A stretch of 64,000 nucleotides of DNA, taken from contig NC_008610.1 of the NCBI RefSeq assembly GCF_000015105.1, positions 1 through 64,000 on the forward strand, given 5' to 3'. Shown in pieces: positions 11,997 through 22,172 of the stretch; positions within the stretch are counted from its first letter, which is position 1; the number at the start of each line of letters is the position of its first letter. The notes beneath the pieces are model-generated. The model did no database searches and was not told the origin of the DNA. It was given only the letters and a program-made list of their open reading frames with translations. The DNA comes from Candidatus Ruthia magnifica str. Cm (Calyptogena magnifica) (GTDB lineage Bacteria; Pseudomonadota; Gammaproteobacteria; PS1; Pseudothioglobaceae). The position numbers and the translations under genes were made by a program.

Positions 11997-12863
11997 TTAA
12001 TTTTTAGTACGCCATTTGCCGTACTTAATATCTTTCCAATATTCTTTTTTCATTAAATAGGAGAAAATGAACAAGATAAACAAAAAGCCCAATACTTTAA
12101 TACCAAGGTCAAATCGTACTAGTTTAGCTGGCTCACCAACATAGTCTAGAAAATTGCTAATATCTCTGATATCTTGTTCAAATTCTTTGCTAGATTTGTT
12201 TTGTTTCAATTGCCATAGAACATCTGGCATGGAGGCGTTTTCTAGTATATGGTTGTTTACACCAAACACACGTGAATCGTCTTTATAAAATCCACGTAAA
12301 TAGGAATATATCCAATCTACGTCTTTTGAACGTGACACTAAAGACAAGTCTGGATTACTGCCAAACCATTGTTTTGCATTAGAAATAGACATGGCTGAAG
12401 TAATTAGTGAACCCACTTTTTCGTTGGTAAATATTAGATTTTTTTCAACCTCTTTATCAGTGGCTTTCATTAAGTTTTCTTCAATTTCTTCTTTAGAAAT
12501 TTTTTTTAAAAAACTTTTAGCTTGGTCGGGGCTAGTAATTTCACTATCAAGTGCTCTTGAAAGAGCCACAAAATCATCATGTTTTAGTGATTGATTATTT
12601 AACACAGCTATTTTTGCTTTCTCATAAGCAGCAATGACATCATCTAAGAATAAGTCCTTTCCAATACGATTGTAGCGCATAAATTGGATTGAATGACAAC
12701 CAGAGCAGTAATTCATAAATAACTTTACACCTCTTTGTAACGATTTTTTATCATTTATGTCAGTATTAGCATGATCTAAATGAACTTCAGTTGATGCTAA
12801 GACATTAAAATAGAAGGTTATAATCGATATTATAAGTATTACATGTAATTGTTTTTTCATCAT
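11997..12863 (-). CDS. petC: Cytochrome c1 of the bc1 complex
   Basis: Cytochrome c1 passes electrons from the Rieske centre to soluble cytochrome c. The 288-residue precursor has an N-terminal signal peptide (about residues 1-23), a single CXXCH heme site CSGCH at 53-57, a methionine in NASMPDVLW as probable sixth ligand, and a C-terminal membrane anchor (about 256-274). Its start directly abuts the petB stop. GGAG precedes two consecutive ATGs, and the second (12860) has the better spacing. It is the third gene of petABC. Confidence 0.95.
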   Translation of the reverse strand: MMKKQLHVILIISIITFYFNVLASTEVHLDHANTDINDKKSLQRGVKLFMNYCSGCHSIQFMRYNRIGKDLFLDDVIAAYEKAKIAVLNNQSLKHDDFVALSRALDSEITSPDQAKSFLKKISKEEIEENLMKATDKEVEKNLIFTNEKVGSLITSAMSISNAKQWFGSNPDLSLVSRSKDVDWIYSYLRGFYKDDSRVFGVNNHILENASMPDVLWQLKQNKSSKEFEQDIRDISNFLDYVGEPAKLVRFDLGIKVLGFLFILFIFSYLMKKEYWKDIKYGKWRTKN

Positions 12864-14087
12864 TTACTCCGTTACTCTTGTTGGCACTATTTTTGTTTTT
12901 CCAATGGAGGTAAACCAAGGCATTAAGATAAAGAATCCAAAATAAGTGACTGTAAATATTCTTGCTAATAGTGCATTAATTGGTGTTACTGGCTGCATGC
13001 CTAAGTAACCAAGTATGACAAAACTGATAACAAAAATTCCTAGAGCGACTTTATAAGGCCATGAGCGATAACGGATTGATTTCACGCTAGATTTATCCAA
13101 CCACGGAAGTGCAATTAAAATTAATAATGCTGAAAACATGCCAACAACACCTGGGAATTGTGAACTAAACATAGGCGGAATGGCTCTTAATACTGAGTAA
13201 AAAGGTGTCAAGTACCAAAGTGGTGCAATATGACTAGGTGTTTTAAGTGGGTTTGCTTCAACAAAATTAGCATTTTCTAAAAAATAGCCATTCATTGCTG
13301 GGGCGAAAAATACAACAGCTGAGAAAATCATTAAAAATACTATCACGCCAACAATATCTTTAACACTGTAATATGGATGAAATGGAATGCCATCTTTAGG
13401 AATGCCATCTTTGTTTTTATTTTTCTTGATTTCTATCCCGTCTGGATTATTTGAGCCCACTGTGTGTAATGCCACAATGTGCAAAAACACCAAAATAACT
13501 AAAATTAACGGTAAAGTAATCACGTGTAATGAAAAGAATCGATTTAAAACAGGGTCGCCAACTGCATAGTCACCTAAGATAAAGGTTAGAATGTCTGGGC
13601 CAAATACGGGCACAGAGCCAAATAGTGAGATAATCACTTGTGCGCCCCAATATGACATTTGTCCCCATGGTAATACGTAGCCCATAAAGGCTTCTGCCAT
13701 TAATGCAATATATAGTACCATACCTAAAATCCAAATCAATTCACGCGGGGCTTTGTATGAGCCATAAAGTAAACCACGATACATGTGCAAATAAATAACA
13801 ATAAAAAAAGCAGAGGCGCCTGTTGAGTGTAGATAGCGAATGAGCCAACCCCAGTTAACATCACGCATAATGTATTCAACTGAAGCAAAGGCATGTATTG
13901 CATCAGGTTTAAAGTGCATAGTTAAAAAAATGCCTGTTACAATCTGCATGACCAATACTAACATAGCCAATGAACCAAAAAAATACCAAAAATTAAAATT
14001 TCTAGGAGTGTAATATTCTGCTAAATGCTCGTTCCAAACTTTGGTTAGTGGGAATCTTTGATTAATCCAGTTTTTATTGTTATTCAT
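12864..14087 (-). CDS. petB: Cytochrome b of the bc1 complex
   Basis: Cytochrome b is the membrane core of the bc1 complex, carrying both b hemes and the quinol and quinone sites. From the ATG at 14087 the product is 407 residues. It starts MNNNKNWINQRFPLTK and is preceded by AGGAG. Translation from an upstream in-frame start would overlap petA and is not favoured. About eight membrane segments are visible, with paired histidines in the second and fourth helices (HSTGASAFF and FSLHVITLPL regions) and a PEW-like quinol-loop region at PLWYLTPFYS. It is preceded by petA with 13 bases between. Confidence 0.96.
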   Translation of the reverse strand: MNNNKNWINQRFPLTKVWNEHLAEYYTPRNFNFWYFFGSLAMLVLVMQIVTGIFLTMHFKPDAIHAFASVEYIMRDVNWGWLIRYLHSTGASAFFIVIYLHMYRGLLYGSYKAPRELIWILGMVLYIALMAEAFMGYVLPWGQMSYWGAQVIISLFGSVPVFGPDILTFILGDYAVGDPVLNRFFSLHVITLPLILVILVFLHIVALHTVGSNNPDGIEIKKNKNKDGIPKDGIPFHPYYSVKDIVGVIVFLMIFSAVVFFAPAMNGYFLENANFVEANPLKTPSHIAPLWYLTPFYSVLRAIPPMFSSQFPGVVGMFSALLILIALPWLDKSSVKSIRYRSWPYKVALGIFVISFVILGYLGMQPVTPINALLARIFTVTYFGFFILMPWFTSIGKTKIVPTRVTE

Positions 14088-14100
14088 CCTATTCTCCTGA

Positions 14101-14697
14101 TTATGCTTTTGGGTTAATGCCAATTCTAATGAGAGAATCTGCGACAAAATAATAAGGTGGAATAACCAAATTTGTTGGTGCTGGAACGCCAGCATAAACT
14201 CTACCTGCTAAGTCAAACTTAGAGCCATGGCAGGGACAGTAAAAACCACCTTTCCATGTATCTCCACCAAGATCGGCAGAGCCTAGTTTAGGTCGATAGG
14301 TTGGCGAACAGCCTAAATGGGTACAAACACCAACAATAACGGCAATATTAGGATTAATTGAGCGATAAATATTTTTAGCGTATTCTGGTTGTTGAGAGAG
14401 TTTATTACTGTCAGGGTCGGTTAAGATACTATTCAACGTACTTAAATTTTCAATGGTTGTTTTATCACGTTTAAAAATCCAAACGGGCTTTTTTCGCCAT
14501 AGAACCCTAACTAATTGTCCATTATCCAACTTACTAATATCAACATCAACTGGTGCGCCAGCAGCTTTTTCTCTTGCTGAAGGCATCCATGATGATAAAA
14601 ATGGCACCAACACAAAACCAACACCTACTGCACCAATTACGCTTGTAGCGCCCGTTAAAAAACGTCTTTTTTTTAAGTCTATCTCTTGTTTTGACAT
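14101..14697 (-). CDS. petA: Rieske iron-sulfur subunit of the bc1 complex
   Basis: This subunit carries the 2Fe-2S cluster that accepts electrons from ubiquinol. The 198-residue product has a twin-arginine-type N-terminus (KKRRFLTGAT followed by one hydrophobic segment, about 15-35) that serves as Tat signal and anchor. The two cluster boxes are CTHLGC (C125, H127, C130) and CPCHG (C154, C156, H157). It is the first gene of petABC, with AAAGGA ten bases before its ATG. A TATAAT reading on the minus strand at 14756-14761 is a plausible -10. Confidence 0.97.
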   Translation of the reverse strand: MSKQEIDLKKRRFLTGATSVIGAVGVGFVLVPFLSSWMPSAREKAAGAPVDVDISKLDNGQLVRVLWRKKPVWIFKRDKTTIENLSTLNSILTDPDSNKLSQQPEYAKNIYRSINPNIAVIVGVCTHLGCSPTYRPKLGSADLGGDTWKGGFYCPCHGSKFDLAGRVYAGVPAPTNLVIPPYYFVADSLIRIGINPKA

Positions 14698-14801
14698 AGG
14701 GTTACAATCCTTTATTTTGAAAAATCGAAATAAAATCTAATTTTAGACCCAAATCATTATAATGTATATCAGCTTTATATAATAGATAATTGTTATGAGA
14801 G

Positions 14802-15107
14802 CTATTTGTTGATATTAATTTTGATTTCTACGTGTGTTATAGACACAAGCGCTGGTATTTGTATCAAAAGTTCTAGCAATGTCACTAATTGCTTTTGAGC
14901 TCTAAAGGCAATGGCTTGGTTATGAGTTATTAATGTTGCTGTGTTATCCCTAATTAAACATAATTCAAGTGGTTTTAATGTATCTTGTAAAAGCTTAGCC
15001 AACTCAATGTTGATTTGATTATAGGTCTTTGCTTGGGCAAATAGTTGCCCAAGTTGGCCACTAGGCATAAAACTTGCAAGATTTGTTAGGGCTTTATACT
15101 GACACAT
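14802..15107 (-). CDS. dciA: DUF721/DciA-like protein next to secA
   Basis: A 101-residue protein divergent from secA with 52 bases between the starts. The C-terminal half has the DUF721 pattern: a short beta region containing LELCLIRDNTATLITHN, then FRAQKQLVTLLELL and a final beta strand. DUF721 proteins include DciA, the ancestral loader or partner of the replicative helicase DnaB in bacteria that lack DnaC. A DUF721 gene beside secA is a common proteobacterial arrangement. The family assignment rests on pattern and position, and the helicase role is inferred from the family. Confidence 0.65.
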   Translation of the reverse strand: MCQYKALTNLASFMPSGQLGQLFAQAKTYNQINIELAKLLQDTLKPLELCLIRDNTATLITHNQAIAFRAQKQLVTLLELLIQIPALVSITHVEIKININK

Positions 15108-15159
15108 TTGTATATCTATGAGAAAATGGGTTATTTAAATTAATTTAAACATATCCTAT

Positions 15160-17838
15160 ATGAGTATTTTAAATAAAGTTTTATCAAAAATTATTGGTTC
15201 TAGAAACGATCGATTCATTAAGGTATTGTACAAAACTGTTGATAAAATTACTGAATTGGAGTCAAAAATGCAAGCACTTAGTGACGAACAACTCAAATCT
15301 AAAACCCAAGAATTTAAAGATAGAATTAACAATAAAGAGACCCTAGATTCAATTCTTGTTGAGGCGTTTGCCGTGATTCGTGAGACATCAACACGAGTAT
15401 TAGATCTTAGACACCATGATGTGCAACTCATTGGTGGCATGGTACTTAATGATGGTAATATCGCAGAGATGGGCACAGGCGAAGGTAAAACTTTAGTGGC
15501 AACTCTACCTGCCTATCTTAATGCGCTTAGCGGTAAAGGCGTACACATAGTCACTGTGAATGACTACTTAGCAACTCGTGATGCACAATGGATGGGCAAA
15601 GTATTTGATTTTTTAGGCATGAGTGTGGGTGTTATTGTCTCAAATATGGCACATGAAGACAAGCAATCAGCCTATCTGTGTGACATTGCTTATGCAACTA
15701 ATAATGAGTTGGGTTTTGATTATCTTCGTGACAATATGGCATTTACTTCTGAGCAAAAAGTGCAACGTATACTTAATTTTGCCATTGTGGATGAGGTGGA
15801 TTCTATTTTAATTGATGAGGCTAGAACGCCTTTGATTATTTCTGGTCCAGTGGATGATTATGCACAAATTTATCAGACTATTAACCATATGATTCCTAAT
15901 TTTACAAAGCAAATAGAAAATGGAGAAGGCAAAGAAATAGTCATTGAAGTGGCGGGTGATTATACCGTTGATGAAAAGCACAAGCAAGTGTTTTTGACTG
16001 ATGATGGTCATGGTAAAGCTGAGCACTTATTAATTGATGCTGAAGCCTTACCAGAGGGTGTTAGTCTTTATGATGCGAGCAATATTTTACTAATGCAACA
16101 TATTAATTCAGCATTACGTGCGCATATTTTATTCCAAAAAGATGTGGACTATATTGTGCAAGATGACGAGGTTGTGATTGTTGACGAATTTACTGGCAGG
16201 ACTATGCCAGGTCGTCGTTGGTCAGAAGGGCTACATCAGGCTATTGAAGCTAAAGAAGGAGTGAGCATTAAAAAGGAAAACCAGACGCTTGCCTCAATTA
16301 CTTTTCAAAACTATTTTAGACTTTACACAACACTTTCAGGTATGACAGGTACTGCCGATACTGAAGCTGTGGAATTTCAAGATATTTATGGTCTGGAAAC
16401 CTTAGTTGTTCCACCTAATAAACCGTCAGCACGTGCAGATAAATCAGACAAAATTTATTTAACAACACAAGAAAAATTTGAAGCTATTGCATTTGATGTT
16501 GCCAATTGCCAGCAAATTGGACAGCCAGTTTTGGTAGGTACTAGCAGTATTGAAAATTCAGAATTAATTTCAACCCTATTAGAAAAAAACAATATCAAAC
16601 ACGAAGTTTTAAATGCTAAACAGCATGAGAGAGAGGCAATTATTATTGCTAATGCCGGTAGTATCGGTGCAGTGACCATTGCGACTAATATGGCAGGTCG
16701 AGGTACGGATATTGTACTTGGTGGTAAATTGTCTGAAGAGGCAACTGATAAGCAAAAAGTTGATTGGAAAATTCAGCATGACGACGTTATTAAAGCAGGT
16801 GGCTTACATATTGTGGGCACAGAACGTAATGAGTCACGTCGAGTGGATAATCAATTACGTGGTCGTGCTGCCCGTCAGGGAGATGTTGGTTCAACGCGTT
16901 TTTATTTGTCATTAGAAGATAATTTAATGCGCATTTTTGCCAGCAAAAAAATGGCATCTATGATGCAAAAATTGGGCATGGAAAAAGGCGAGGCGATTGA
17001 GCATAAAATGGTCAATCGAGCTATTGAAAACGCCCAAAGAAAGGTAGAAGGTATGAACTACGATGCACGTAAACACCTTTTAGAATATGATGATGTTGCC
17101 AGTGATCAAAGAAAAGTTATCTATCAATTACGTGATGATTTGATGAGTGTCAGCGATGTTCAAGATCGTTTTATTAGTATTAGAGTAAAAGTCATTGAGC
17201 AGTTTTTTGCAGACTATATTTCAGCTGAATTGATGGAAGAGGATTGGGATGTTGAAGGCTTACATAATGCACTAAAATTAGACTATTCAGCTGATTTTCC
17301 ATTAAAACAATGGCTTGATGAGGGTATTGATATTGATGAATTACAATTAAGAATTATTCAAGGACTCAGTACAATTTGTGACCATAAAGAAAAAATCGTT
17401 GGTACTAAACCTATGCGTGAATTTGAAAAATCAGTTATGTTGCAGACTCTTGATCACTATTGGAAAGAGCATTTAGCAGCTATGGATTATTTACGCAAAA
17501 GTGTTAATTTACGTGGTTATGTGCAAAAAAATCCAACGCAAGAATATAAGCACGAATCGTTTGCTATGTTTACCTCGATGCTAGACACCATTAATATTGA
17601 AATTGTTAAATCTCTATCAAGCGTTACTATTAATGAAAATACCAATGTATCAGATGTTGAACAGGAAAATAATGAAGGTGTGCAGGTTCAGCATGAAGAA
17701 GTTGAAACCTTGGGTGTTAATGACGCTGAATTAGAAATTGCGAAACAAAATAAATTTCAAAAAAGAAAGAAAAAAGTAGGGCGAAATGATCCTTGTTCTT
17801 GTGGTTCAGGAAAAAAATATAAAAAATGTCATGGCTAA
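15160..17838 (+). CDS. secA: Preprotein translocase ATPase SecA
   Basis: SecA drives post-translational export of unfolded proteins through SecYEG. The 892-residue product has Walker A GTGEGKT near residue 105, the DEAD-like segment [17 protein letters not shown], a preprotein cross-linking domain, the second nucleotide-binding fold with [10 protein letters not shown], and [12 protein letters not shown]-like motif VI. The C-terminal zinc-binding SEC-C tail [14 protein letters not shown] is intact. Its last bases overlap the start of anmK. Identification is secure. Confidence 0.98.
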   Translation: MSILNKVLSKIIGSRNDRFIKVLYKTVDKITELESKMQALSDEQLKSKTQEFKDRINNKETLDSILVEAFAVIRETSTRVLDLRHHDVQLIGGMVLNDGNIAEMGTGEGKTLVATLPAYLNALSGKGVHIVTVNDYLATRDAQWMGKVFDFLGMSVGVIVSNMAHEDKQSAYLCDIAYATNNELGFDYLRDNMAFTSEQKVQRILNFAIVDEVDSILIDEARTPLIISGPVDDYAQIYQTINHMIPNFTKQIENGEGKEIVIEVAGDYTVDEKHKQVFLTDDGHGKAEHLLIDAEALPEGVSLYDASNILLMQHINSALRAHILFQKDVDYIVQDDEVVIVDEFTGRTMPGRRWSEGLHQAIEAKEGVSIKKENQTLASITFQNYFRLYTTLSGMTGTADTEAVEFQDIYGLETLVVPPNKPSARADKSDKIYLTTQEKFEAIAFDVANCQQIGQPVLVGTSSIENSELISTLLEKNNIKHEVLNAKQHEREAIIIANAGSIGAVTIATNMAGRGTDIVLGGKLSEEATDKQKVDWKIQHDDVIKAGGLHIVGTERNESRRVDNQLRGRAARQGDVGSTRFYLSLEDNLMRIFASKKMASMMQKLGMEKGEAIEHKMVNRAIENAQRKVEGMNYDARKHLLEYDDVASDQRKVIYQLRDDLMSVSDVQDRFISIRVKVIEQFFADYISAELMEEDWDVEGLHNALKLDYSADFPLKQWLDEGIDIDELQLRIIQGLSTICDHKEKIVGTKPMREFEKSVMLQTLDHYWKEHLAAMDYLRKSVNLRGYVQKNPTQEYKHESFAMFTSMLDTINIEIVKSLSSVTINENTNVSDVEQENNEGVQVQHEEVETLGVNDAELEIAKQNKFQKRKKKVGRNDPCSCGSGKKYKKCHG

Positions 17839-18889
17839 CTACATCGGCTTAATGTCTGGTACTAGTCTTGATGGTGTTGATGGAGTTATTATCAATGGAA
17901 TGGGTAGGAAAGTACTAACACAAGCTTATTTACCCTATTCTGACAAGCTAAAGAAAAGCCTATTAGAACTTACCCAAAATTCAAAAACTTTATTAGAAAA
18001 TCTGGCTAATATTGACATTCAAGTGGCGAATTGTTTTTCTGATACAGTATATTTATTATTGCAACAAGCAGGGCTTAAGGTAAAGAATATCAAAGCAATT
18101 GGCTCACATGGTCAAAGTATTTTCCATAAGGGTGGTAAGTATTCAATGCAAATTGGACATGGTGCATTGATTGCCGAACAAACAAGTATTACCACAGTGG
18201 CTGATTTTCGTATGCAAGATGTAGCCGCTGGTGGGCAAGGCGCACCACTCACACCGCTTTATCATCAGCATATACTTAATGGCAAAGACGGCGTAATTAT
18301 TAATCTGGGTGGTATTGCTAATATCACTCATAGTTTTAATGGTGGAGTAGTCGGGTTTGATACAGGTCCTGCTAATACATTACTAGATAACTGGATAAAA
18401 AAGAACAAAGGATTGGATTATGATCAGGACGGTGTTTGGTCGCGTTCTGGACTAGTGAATGAATCCTTATTAAATTCAATGCTTGCAGATGATTATTTTT
18501 ATCAAGGCTACCCTAAAAGCACAGGTCCAGAATATTTTAATTTAGACTGGCTCTCGCAACATCTAAATGGCACTGAGCAACCTGAAGATGTACAAAGAAC
18601 GCTAATAGAGCTCTCAGTGATGAGTATTTCTGCAAACATTCCCTTAGGTGCAGATACGTATTTATGTGGTGGTGGTGTACACAATTTATTTTTATTTGAG
18701 CGTTTGGTTTATCAAAACCCTGATAGCAAAGTTACATTAACTAATGATTTGGGTGTATTTGTGGATTATGTAGAAGCTGCTGCATTTGGTTTTTTTGCTC
18801 AACGAACTTTAGCAGGTTTACCGTCAAATTTACCGTCGGTAACAGGCGCTAAGAGCGAAAGGGTATTAGGAGCAATTTATGCAATTTAA
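17831..18889 (+). CDS. anmK: Anhydro-N-acetylmuramic acid kinase
   Basis: AnmK phosphorylates and opens 1,6-anhydro-MurNAc, returning peptidoglycan fragments to synthesis. The 352-residue product starts [19 protein letters not shown], the family N-terminal phosphate-binding motif. It also has the sugar-kinase segments [10 protein letters not shown] and [12 protein letters not shown] and the later CGGGVHN. The ATG at 17831 overlaps the secA stop by 8 bases, and the 3' end overlaps pyrC by 11 bases, so the three genes are translationally coupled. Retention suggests active cell-wall recycling. Confidence 0.94.
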   Translation: MANYIGLMSGTSLDGVDGVIINGMGRKVLTQAYLPYSDKLKKSLLELTQNSKTLLENLANIDIQVANCFSDTVYLLLQQAGLKVKNIKAIGSHGQSIFHKGGKYSMQIGHGALIAEQTSITTVADFRMQDVAAGGQGAPLTPLYHQHILNGKDGVIINLGGIANITHSFNGGVVGFDTGPANTLLDNWIKKNKGLDYDQDGVWSRSGLVNESLLNSMLADDYFYQGYPKSTGPEYFNLDWLSQHLNGTEQPEDVQRTLIELSVMSISANIPLGADTYLCGGGVHNLFLFERLVYQNPDSKVTLTNDLGVFVDYVEAAAFGFFAQRTLAGLPSNLPSVTGAKSERVLGAIYAI

Positions 18890-19913
18890 AATGATTCAAC
18901 CGGATGATTGGCATTTGCATGTGCGTTCAGGTGCAGCATTAAAATCAATTATTGGTATGACAGCAGCGCAAATGGGTAGAGCAATTATTATGCCTAATTT
19001 AAACCCACCTGTGACTAACGCTCTTCAGGCATGCACTTATAAAGAGGAAATTTTATCTGCTCTGCCAAAGGGCAGCAAATTTAACCCATTGATGGTTTTA
19101 TATTTGACTGACAATACCACACCTAAAGACATTCAAGAAGCGATTGATAATAGCGTTGTAGCAGCTAAGTTGTATCCTGCAGGGGTAACGACTAACTCTG
19201 ATAGTGGTGTGACCAATATTGCCAAACTGTATCCGACACTGGAGAGTATGCAAAAATTAGACATACCACTTTTGGTGCACGGTGAAGTAACGCGTGCTGA
19301 AGTGGATATTTTCGACTGCGAGGCAGTTTTTATTGATGAGGTCTTGAATCAAGTGGTGAGTGATTTTCCTGAGTTGAAAATTGTATTTGAACATATTACC
19401 ACTAAAGACGCCGTTGATTTTGTTTTGGCAAGTCATCATAAAATAGCAGCAACTATTACACCACATCATCTTTTGCTCAATAGAAATGATATGTTGATGG
19501 GTGGTATCAAGCCACATTATTTTTGTTTGCCAGTTTTAAAGCGTAAGAATCCTCATCAATTAGCACTATTAGACGTTGTAACTAGTGGCAATTCTAAATT
19601 TTTCTTAGGTACAGATTCTGCACCACACACTAAGGCGAATAAAGAGTCTGCTTGTGGTTGTGCTGGTATTTTTACCGCACATTGTGCCATTGAACTTTAT
19701 GCGATGGTTTTTGAATGCCAAAATTCAATAGATAAGTTAGAAGGATTTGCCTCAAAATTCGGTGCAGATTTTTATAATTTACCCTATAATATACAAACCA
19801 TTACACTTAAAAAACAAGATTGGACTGTTCCAGAAAGCTATCCTTTTGCATATAGCGATATTGTGCCATTTATGGCAACTAAAACACTTAGCTGGAAACT
19901 TATAGGATCGTGA
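18879..19913 (+). CDS. pyrC: Dihydroorotase (E. coli PyrC type)
   Basis: PyrC cyclises carbamoyl-aspartate to dihydroorotate. The 344-residue metalloenzyme has the zinc-binding DWHLHVR motif at the N-terminus and AAKLYPAGVTTNS, containing the lysine that is carboxylated to bridge the two metals. It also has the metal ligands in LVHGEV and FEHITT and the catalytic aspartate in GTDSAPHTK. Together with pyrB and pyrD in this window it accounts for three consecutive pyrimidine steps, though the genes are scattered. It overlaps the end of anmK. Confidence 0.96.
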   Translation: MQFKMIQPDDWHLHVRSGAALKSIIGMTAAQMGRAIIMPNLNPPVTNALQACTYKEEILSALPKGSKFNPLMVLYLTDNTTPKDIQEAIDNSVVAAKLYPAGVTTNSDSGVTNIAKLYPTLESMQKLDIPLLVHGEVTRAEVDIFDCEAVFIDEVLNQVVSDFPELKIVFEHITTKDAVDFVLASHHKIAATITPHHLLLNRNDMLMGGIKPHYFCLPVLKRKNPHQLALLDVVTSGNSKFFLGTDSAPHTKANKESACGCAGIFTAHCAIELYAMVFECQNSIDKLEGFASKFGADFYNLPYNIQTITLKKQDWTVPESYPFAYSDIVPFMATKTLSWKLIGS

Positions 19914-20041
19914 ATAATACCAGTACCAGTTAGATAGGCCAATCACCATTAGTGGATTATTCTTATGTGTTTTCATTTTTATTGCCTGCTCTTAAAATAG
20001 GTGCAATGAAATATGTTAAGTTTAGATAATTAATTCATATA

Positions 20042-20250
20042 CCACTTTGTGTAAGTTTTGACTTGAATAAAAAAAATAAATTAGATTTATCTCAAAGAGC
20101 TTTAGCGAAAAAACTGTAAGTAGCACCTACGTTTATTTTAAAAATTAAAATAGTTGTATATTTAGATATTATAAAGCTTTAAGACTTAACTCTTATCAAG
20201 TTATTGATTTATTTTCTCAACTTGATAAAAAAATTCTTAAAGAAGGCTAC
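20042..20250 (+). pseudogene. Possible remnant of an XRE-type helix-turn-helix regulator
   Basis: This lies inside the 337-base gap between pyrC and ribF, which has no intact gene. Reading from about 20042, one frame gives FDLNKKNKLDLSQRALAKKL followed by a stop at 20117-20119 and then VAPTFILKIK. This resembles the helix-turn-helix of XRE/Cro repressors (SQRALAKKLGVAPTFISKIE-like). A second frame further on reads YYKALRLNSYQVIDLF and SQLDKKILKEGYSESKK without a stop. The two readings suggest a small regulator gene disabled by stop codons and a frameshift. The call is from pattern only and may be coincidental. A 10-bp inverted repeat (20193-20202 and 20219-20228) also lies here. Confidence 0.35.
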
Positions 20251-21153
20251 TCAGAGTCCAAAAAAGTTTTTGGCATCTTTAACGTCTGACTTTATTTGTC
20301 GTTTTAGTGCTGAAAAAGAATCAAATTTTTGTTCATCACGAATTTTATATTTGAATACAGTCTTGGCATTTTCACCATAAATCTGGCTGTTAAAATCAAA
20401 TAAAAAAGCTTCTAATAAAATTATTTCGCCCCCAATTGTGGGGCGTTTACCAAGATTGCATACACCGTTATAAATCTTACCATTTAATTCTACATTAACG
20501 GCAAACACGCCTAATAATGGGCTTATTTTTCTTTTAATGAGAATATTAATGGTGGGAAAATCGATAGCTCTGCCTTGTTTTTGGCCATGAATGATTTTTC
20601 CTGAGATTGAAAATTCTCGTCCTAATAGCTGATTTGCTAAGTTAAAATCACCTTTTTTAAGTGATTGTCTGATTTTTGAACTACTAACTCTGTGAAAGTT
20701 GTGAAGCACGGTAGGTGTTTTTTCTACTTCAAAATCAAAAGTTTGTAGTAAAGAAAAATCACCTGTTCGGTTGGCGCCAAAACGAAAATCATCGCCAACT
20801 ATACAGTGTTTAATATTGAGTTTTTTTAGCAGAATCTGCTGAATGAAGGCATCAGCAGAAAGTTGTGAGAATGGCGTATTAAAGTTAATTAACAAGTATT
20901 CCTCTAGTCCAAGATTTGTAAGCAAGGCGTGTTTTTGTTTAAAACTACTTAATGTGGCTTGCATATGTCCAAAAAAGTGTTGTGGCGTTGGTGAAAATGA
21001 AATAAGCACTGATGGTAAATTCATGATTTGTGCTTTTTTAACCAAAGTTTTGATAATTTTTTGATGTCCTATATGAACACCATCAAAGTTGCCAATGGTA
21101 ACGACACTGCCAAAATGAGATTTTAAATTTTGTAAGCCACGAATGAGTTTCAT
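20251..21153 (-). CDS. ribF: Bifunctional riboflavin kinase / FAD synthetase
   Basis: RibF converts riboflavin to FMN and then FAD. The 300-residue product has the N-terminal nucleotidyltransferase motif TIGNFDGVHIGHQ (about residues 19-31), the KKLNIKHCIVGDDFRFG segment, and the C-terminal flavokinase domain with GRAIDFPTINI and GVCNLGKRPT. The length is close to the usual 305-315. It follows the mutY pseudogene on the minus strand by 11 bases. Confidence 0.96.
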   Translation of the reverse strand: MKLIRGLQNLKSHFGSVVTIGNFDGVHIGHQKIIKTLVKKAQIMNLPSVLISFSPTPQHFFGHMQATLSSFKQKHALLTNLGLEEYLLINFNTPFSQLSADAFIQQILLKKLNIKHCIVGDDFRFGANRTGDFSLLQTFDFEVEKTPTVLHNFHRVSSSKIRQSLKKGDFNLANQLLGREFSISGKIIHGQKQGRAIDFPTINILIKRKISPLLGVFAVNVELNGKIYNGVCNLGKRPTIGGEIILLEAFLFDFNSQIYGENAKTVFKYKIRDEQKFDSFSALKRQIKSDVKDAKNFFGL

Positions 21154-21164
21154 AAACGTTTATT

Positions 21165-22172
21165 TTAGTTTAATTGGCAGATGATGTTATCAACTGGTTT
21201 TGGTACGCCAATATTTAACCGAGATAAAGATTTGAATTCACCTTTGACATCCTGGCAGTGAATGAGTAAATGATAGTGGGTGAATCTGTGTTTAAAAGTG
21301 ATTAGATTTTTTTTTACCATAGCTGATGGGTGAAGATCAGCTATGGTTTGCTGAATGTCTTTGTCATTATCTGCGCATTCTACAAAGCTCCATAACCCAC
21401 CACAAATGCCATTGTTTGGGCGTTTTTGTAGATAGATATTGTGTTCATCTTTAAAAATTAGCATGGCAATTGAGCGTGTGGCTTTGTTTTTCTTTGGCTT
21501 TTTCTTTGGGTATTTATTTTGAGTGTTAGTTTGTTGTGCCAAGCAATCAGATCGGATTGGGCACTGTTCACAATCTGGTTTACGTTGGGTGCACAGGGTT
21601 GCGCCTAGATCCATGATGGCTTGTGTATAGTCTGCATTGTGTTCATTAGGCGTATGATATTTGGCTAAGTGTCAAAGTTCTTTAAGTGTTTTGCTTTGTC
21701 CGTAATGACCTTTAACTTGATGGTATCTTGAAAGTACACGTTTAACATTGCCATCAAGTATGGCATAGTTTTGATTAAAGCTAATGGATAAAATAGCACC
21801 TGCTGTGGATTCGCCCACACCATGCAAGTCAATTATTTGTTTAAATTTAGTTGTAAAATTGCCTTGGTATTGGTTCATGATAATATTGTCAGTTGTGTGT
21901 ATGTTTCTTGCTTTGGAGTAATATCCTAAGCCTGCCCATTGAGCTAATACTGAATCTTCAGAAGCTCTGGCTAAGGAGACCAATGTTGGAAAATGCTGAA
22001 TAAAATTATTAAAATAATCAATAACCGTTGTTACTTGAGTTTGTTGCAACATGATTTCACTCAGCCAAACATGATAAGTATTGTTTGGCGTGTCTTGTTC
22101 CGTTTGCCAAGGTAGGTAATGACGACCAAATTTATCAAACCATTTCAGTAGTGGCCTTGAGATTGGGCGCAC
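21165..22172 (-). pseudogene. mutY: Adenine DNA glycosylase MutY interrupted by one in-frame UGA
   Basis: MutY removes adenine mispaired with 8-oxoguanine. The reading frame runs from a GTG at 22172, overlapping the metA TAG by one base, to a stop at 21165, 335 sense and nonsense codons, close to the family length. It is broken only by TGA at 21674-21672. The frame is the same on both sides. The stop replaces a tryptophan conserved in the family (the LWxLxE position), consistent with a single TGG to TGA change. Everything else looks functional: SEIMLQQTQV with the catalytic glutamate, LHGVGESTAGAI helix-hairpin-helix, ILDGNVKRV with the catalytic aspartate, the 4Fe-4S cysteines C-x6-C-x2-C-x5-C, and the NUDIX-like C-terminus. 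TGA acts as a stop in neighbouring genes, so recoding is unlikely. Confidence 0.9.

Noticed and set aside
14453-14740. 95-codon plus-strand ORF over petA
   Set aside because: It is antisense to the petA coding sequence and promoter region and has no motif or ribosome binding site.
20193-20228. TTATCAAGTT/AACTTGATAA inverted repeat as a ribF terminator
   Set aside because: The loop is 16 bases, the stem is AT-rich and the T-run is on the wrong side for ribF.
21672-21674. UGA in mutY as a recoded tryptophan codon
   Set aside because: Tryptophan is TGG throughout and TGA ends cdsA, the MltB gene and ccoQ in this window; no selenocysteine-type context is visible.
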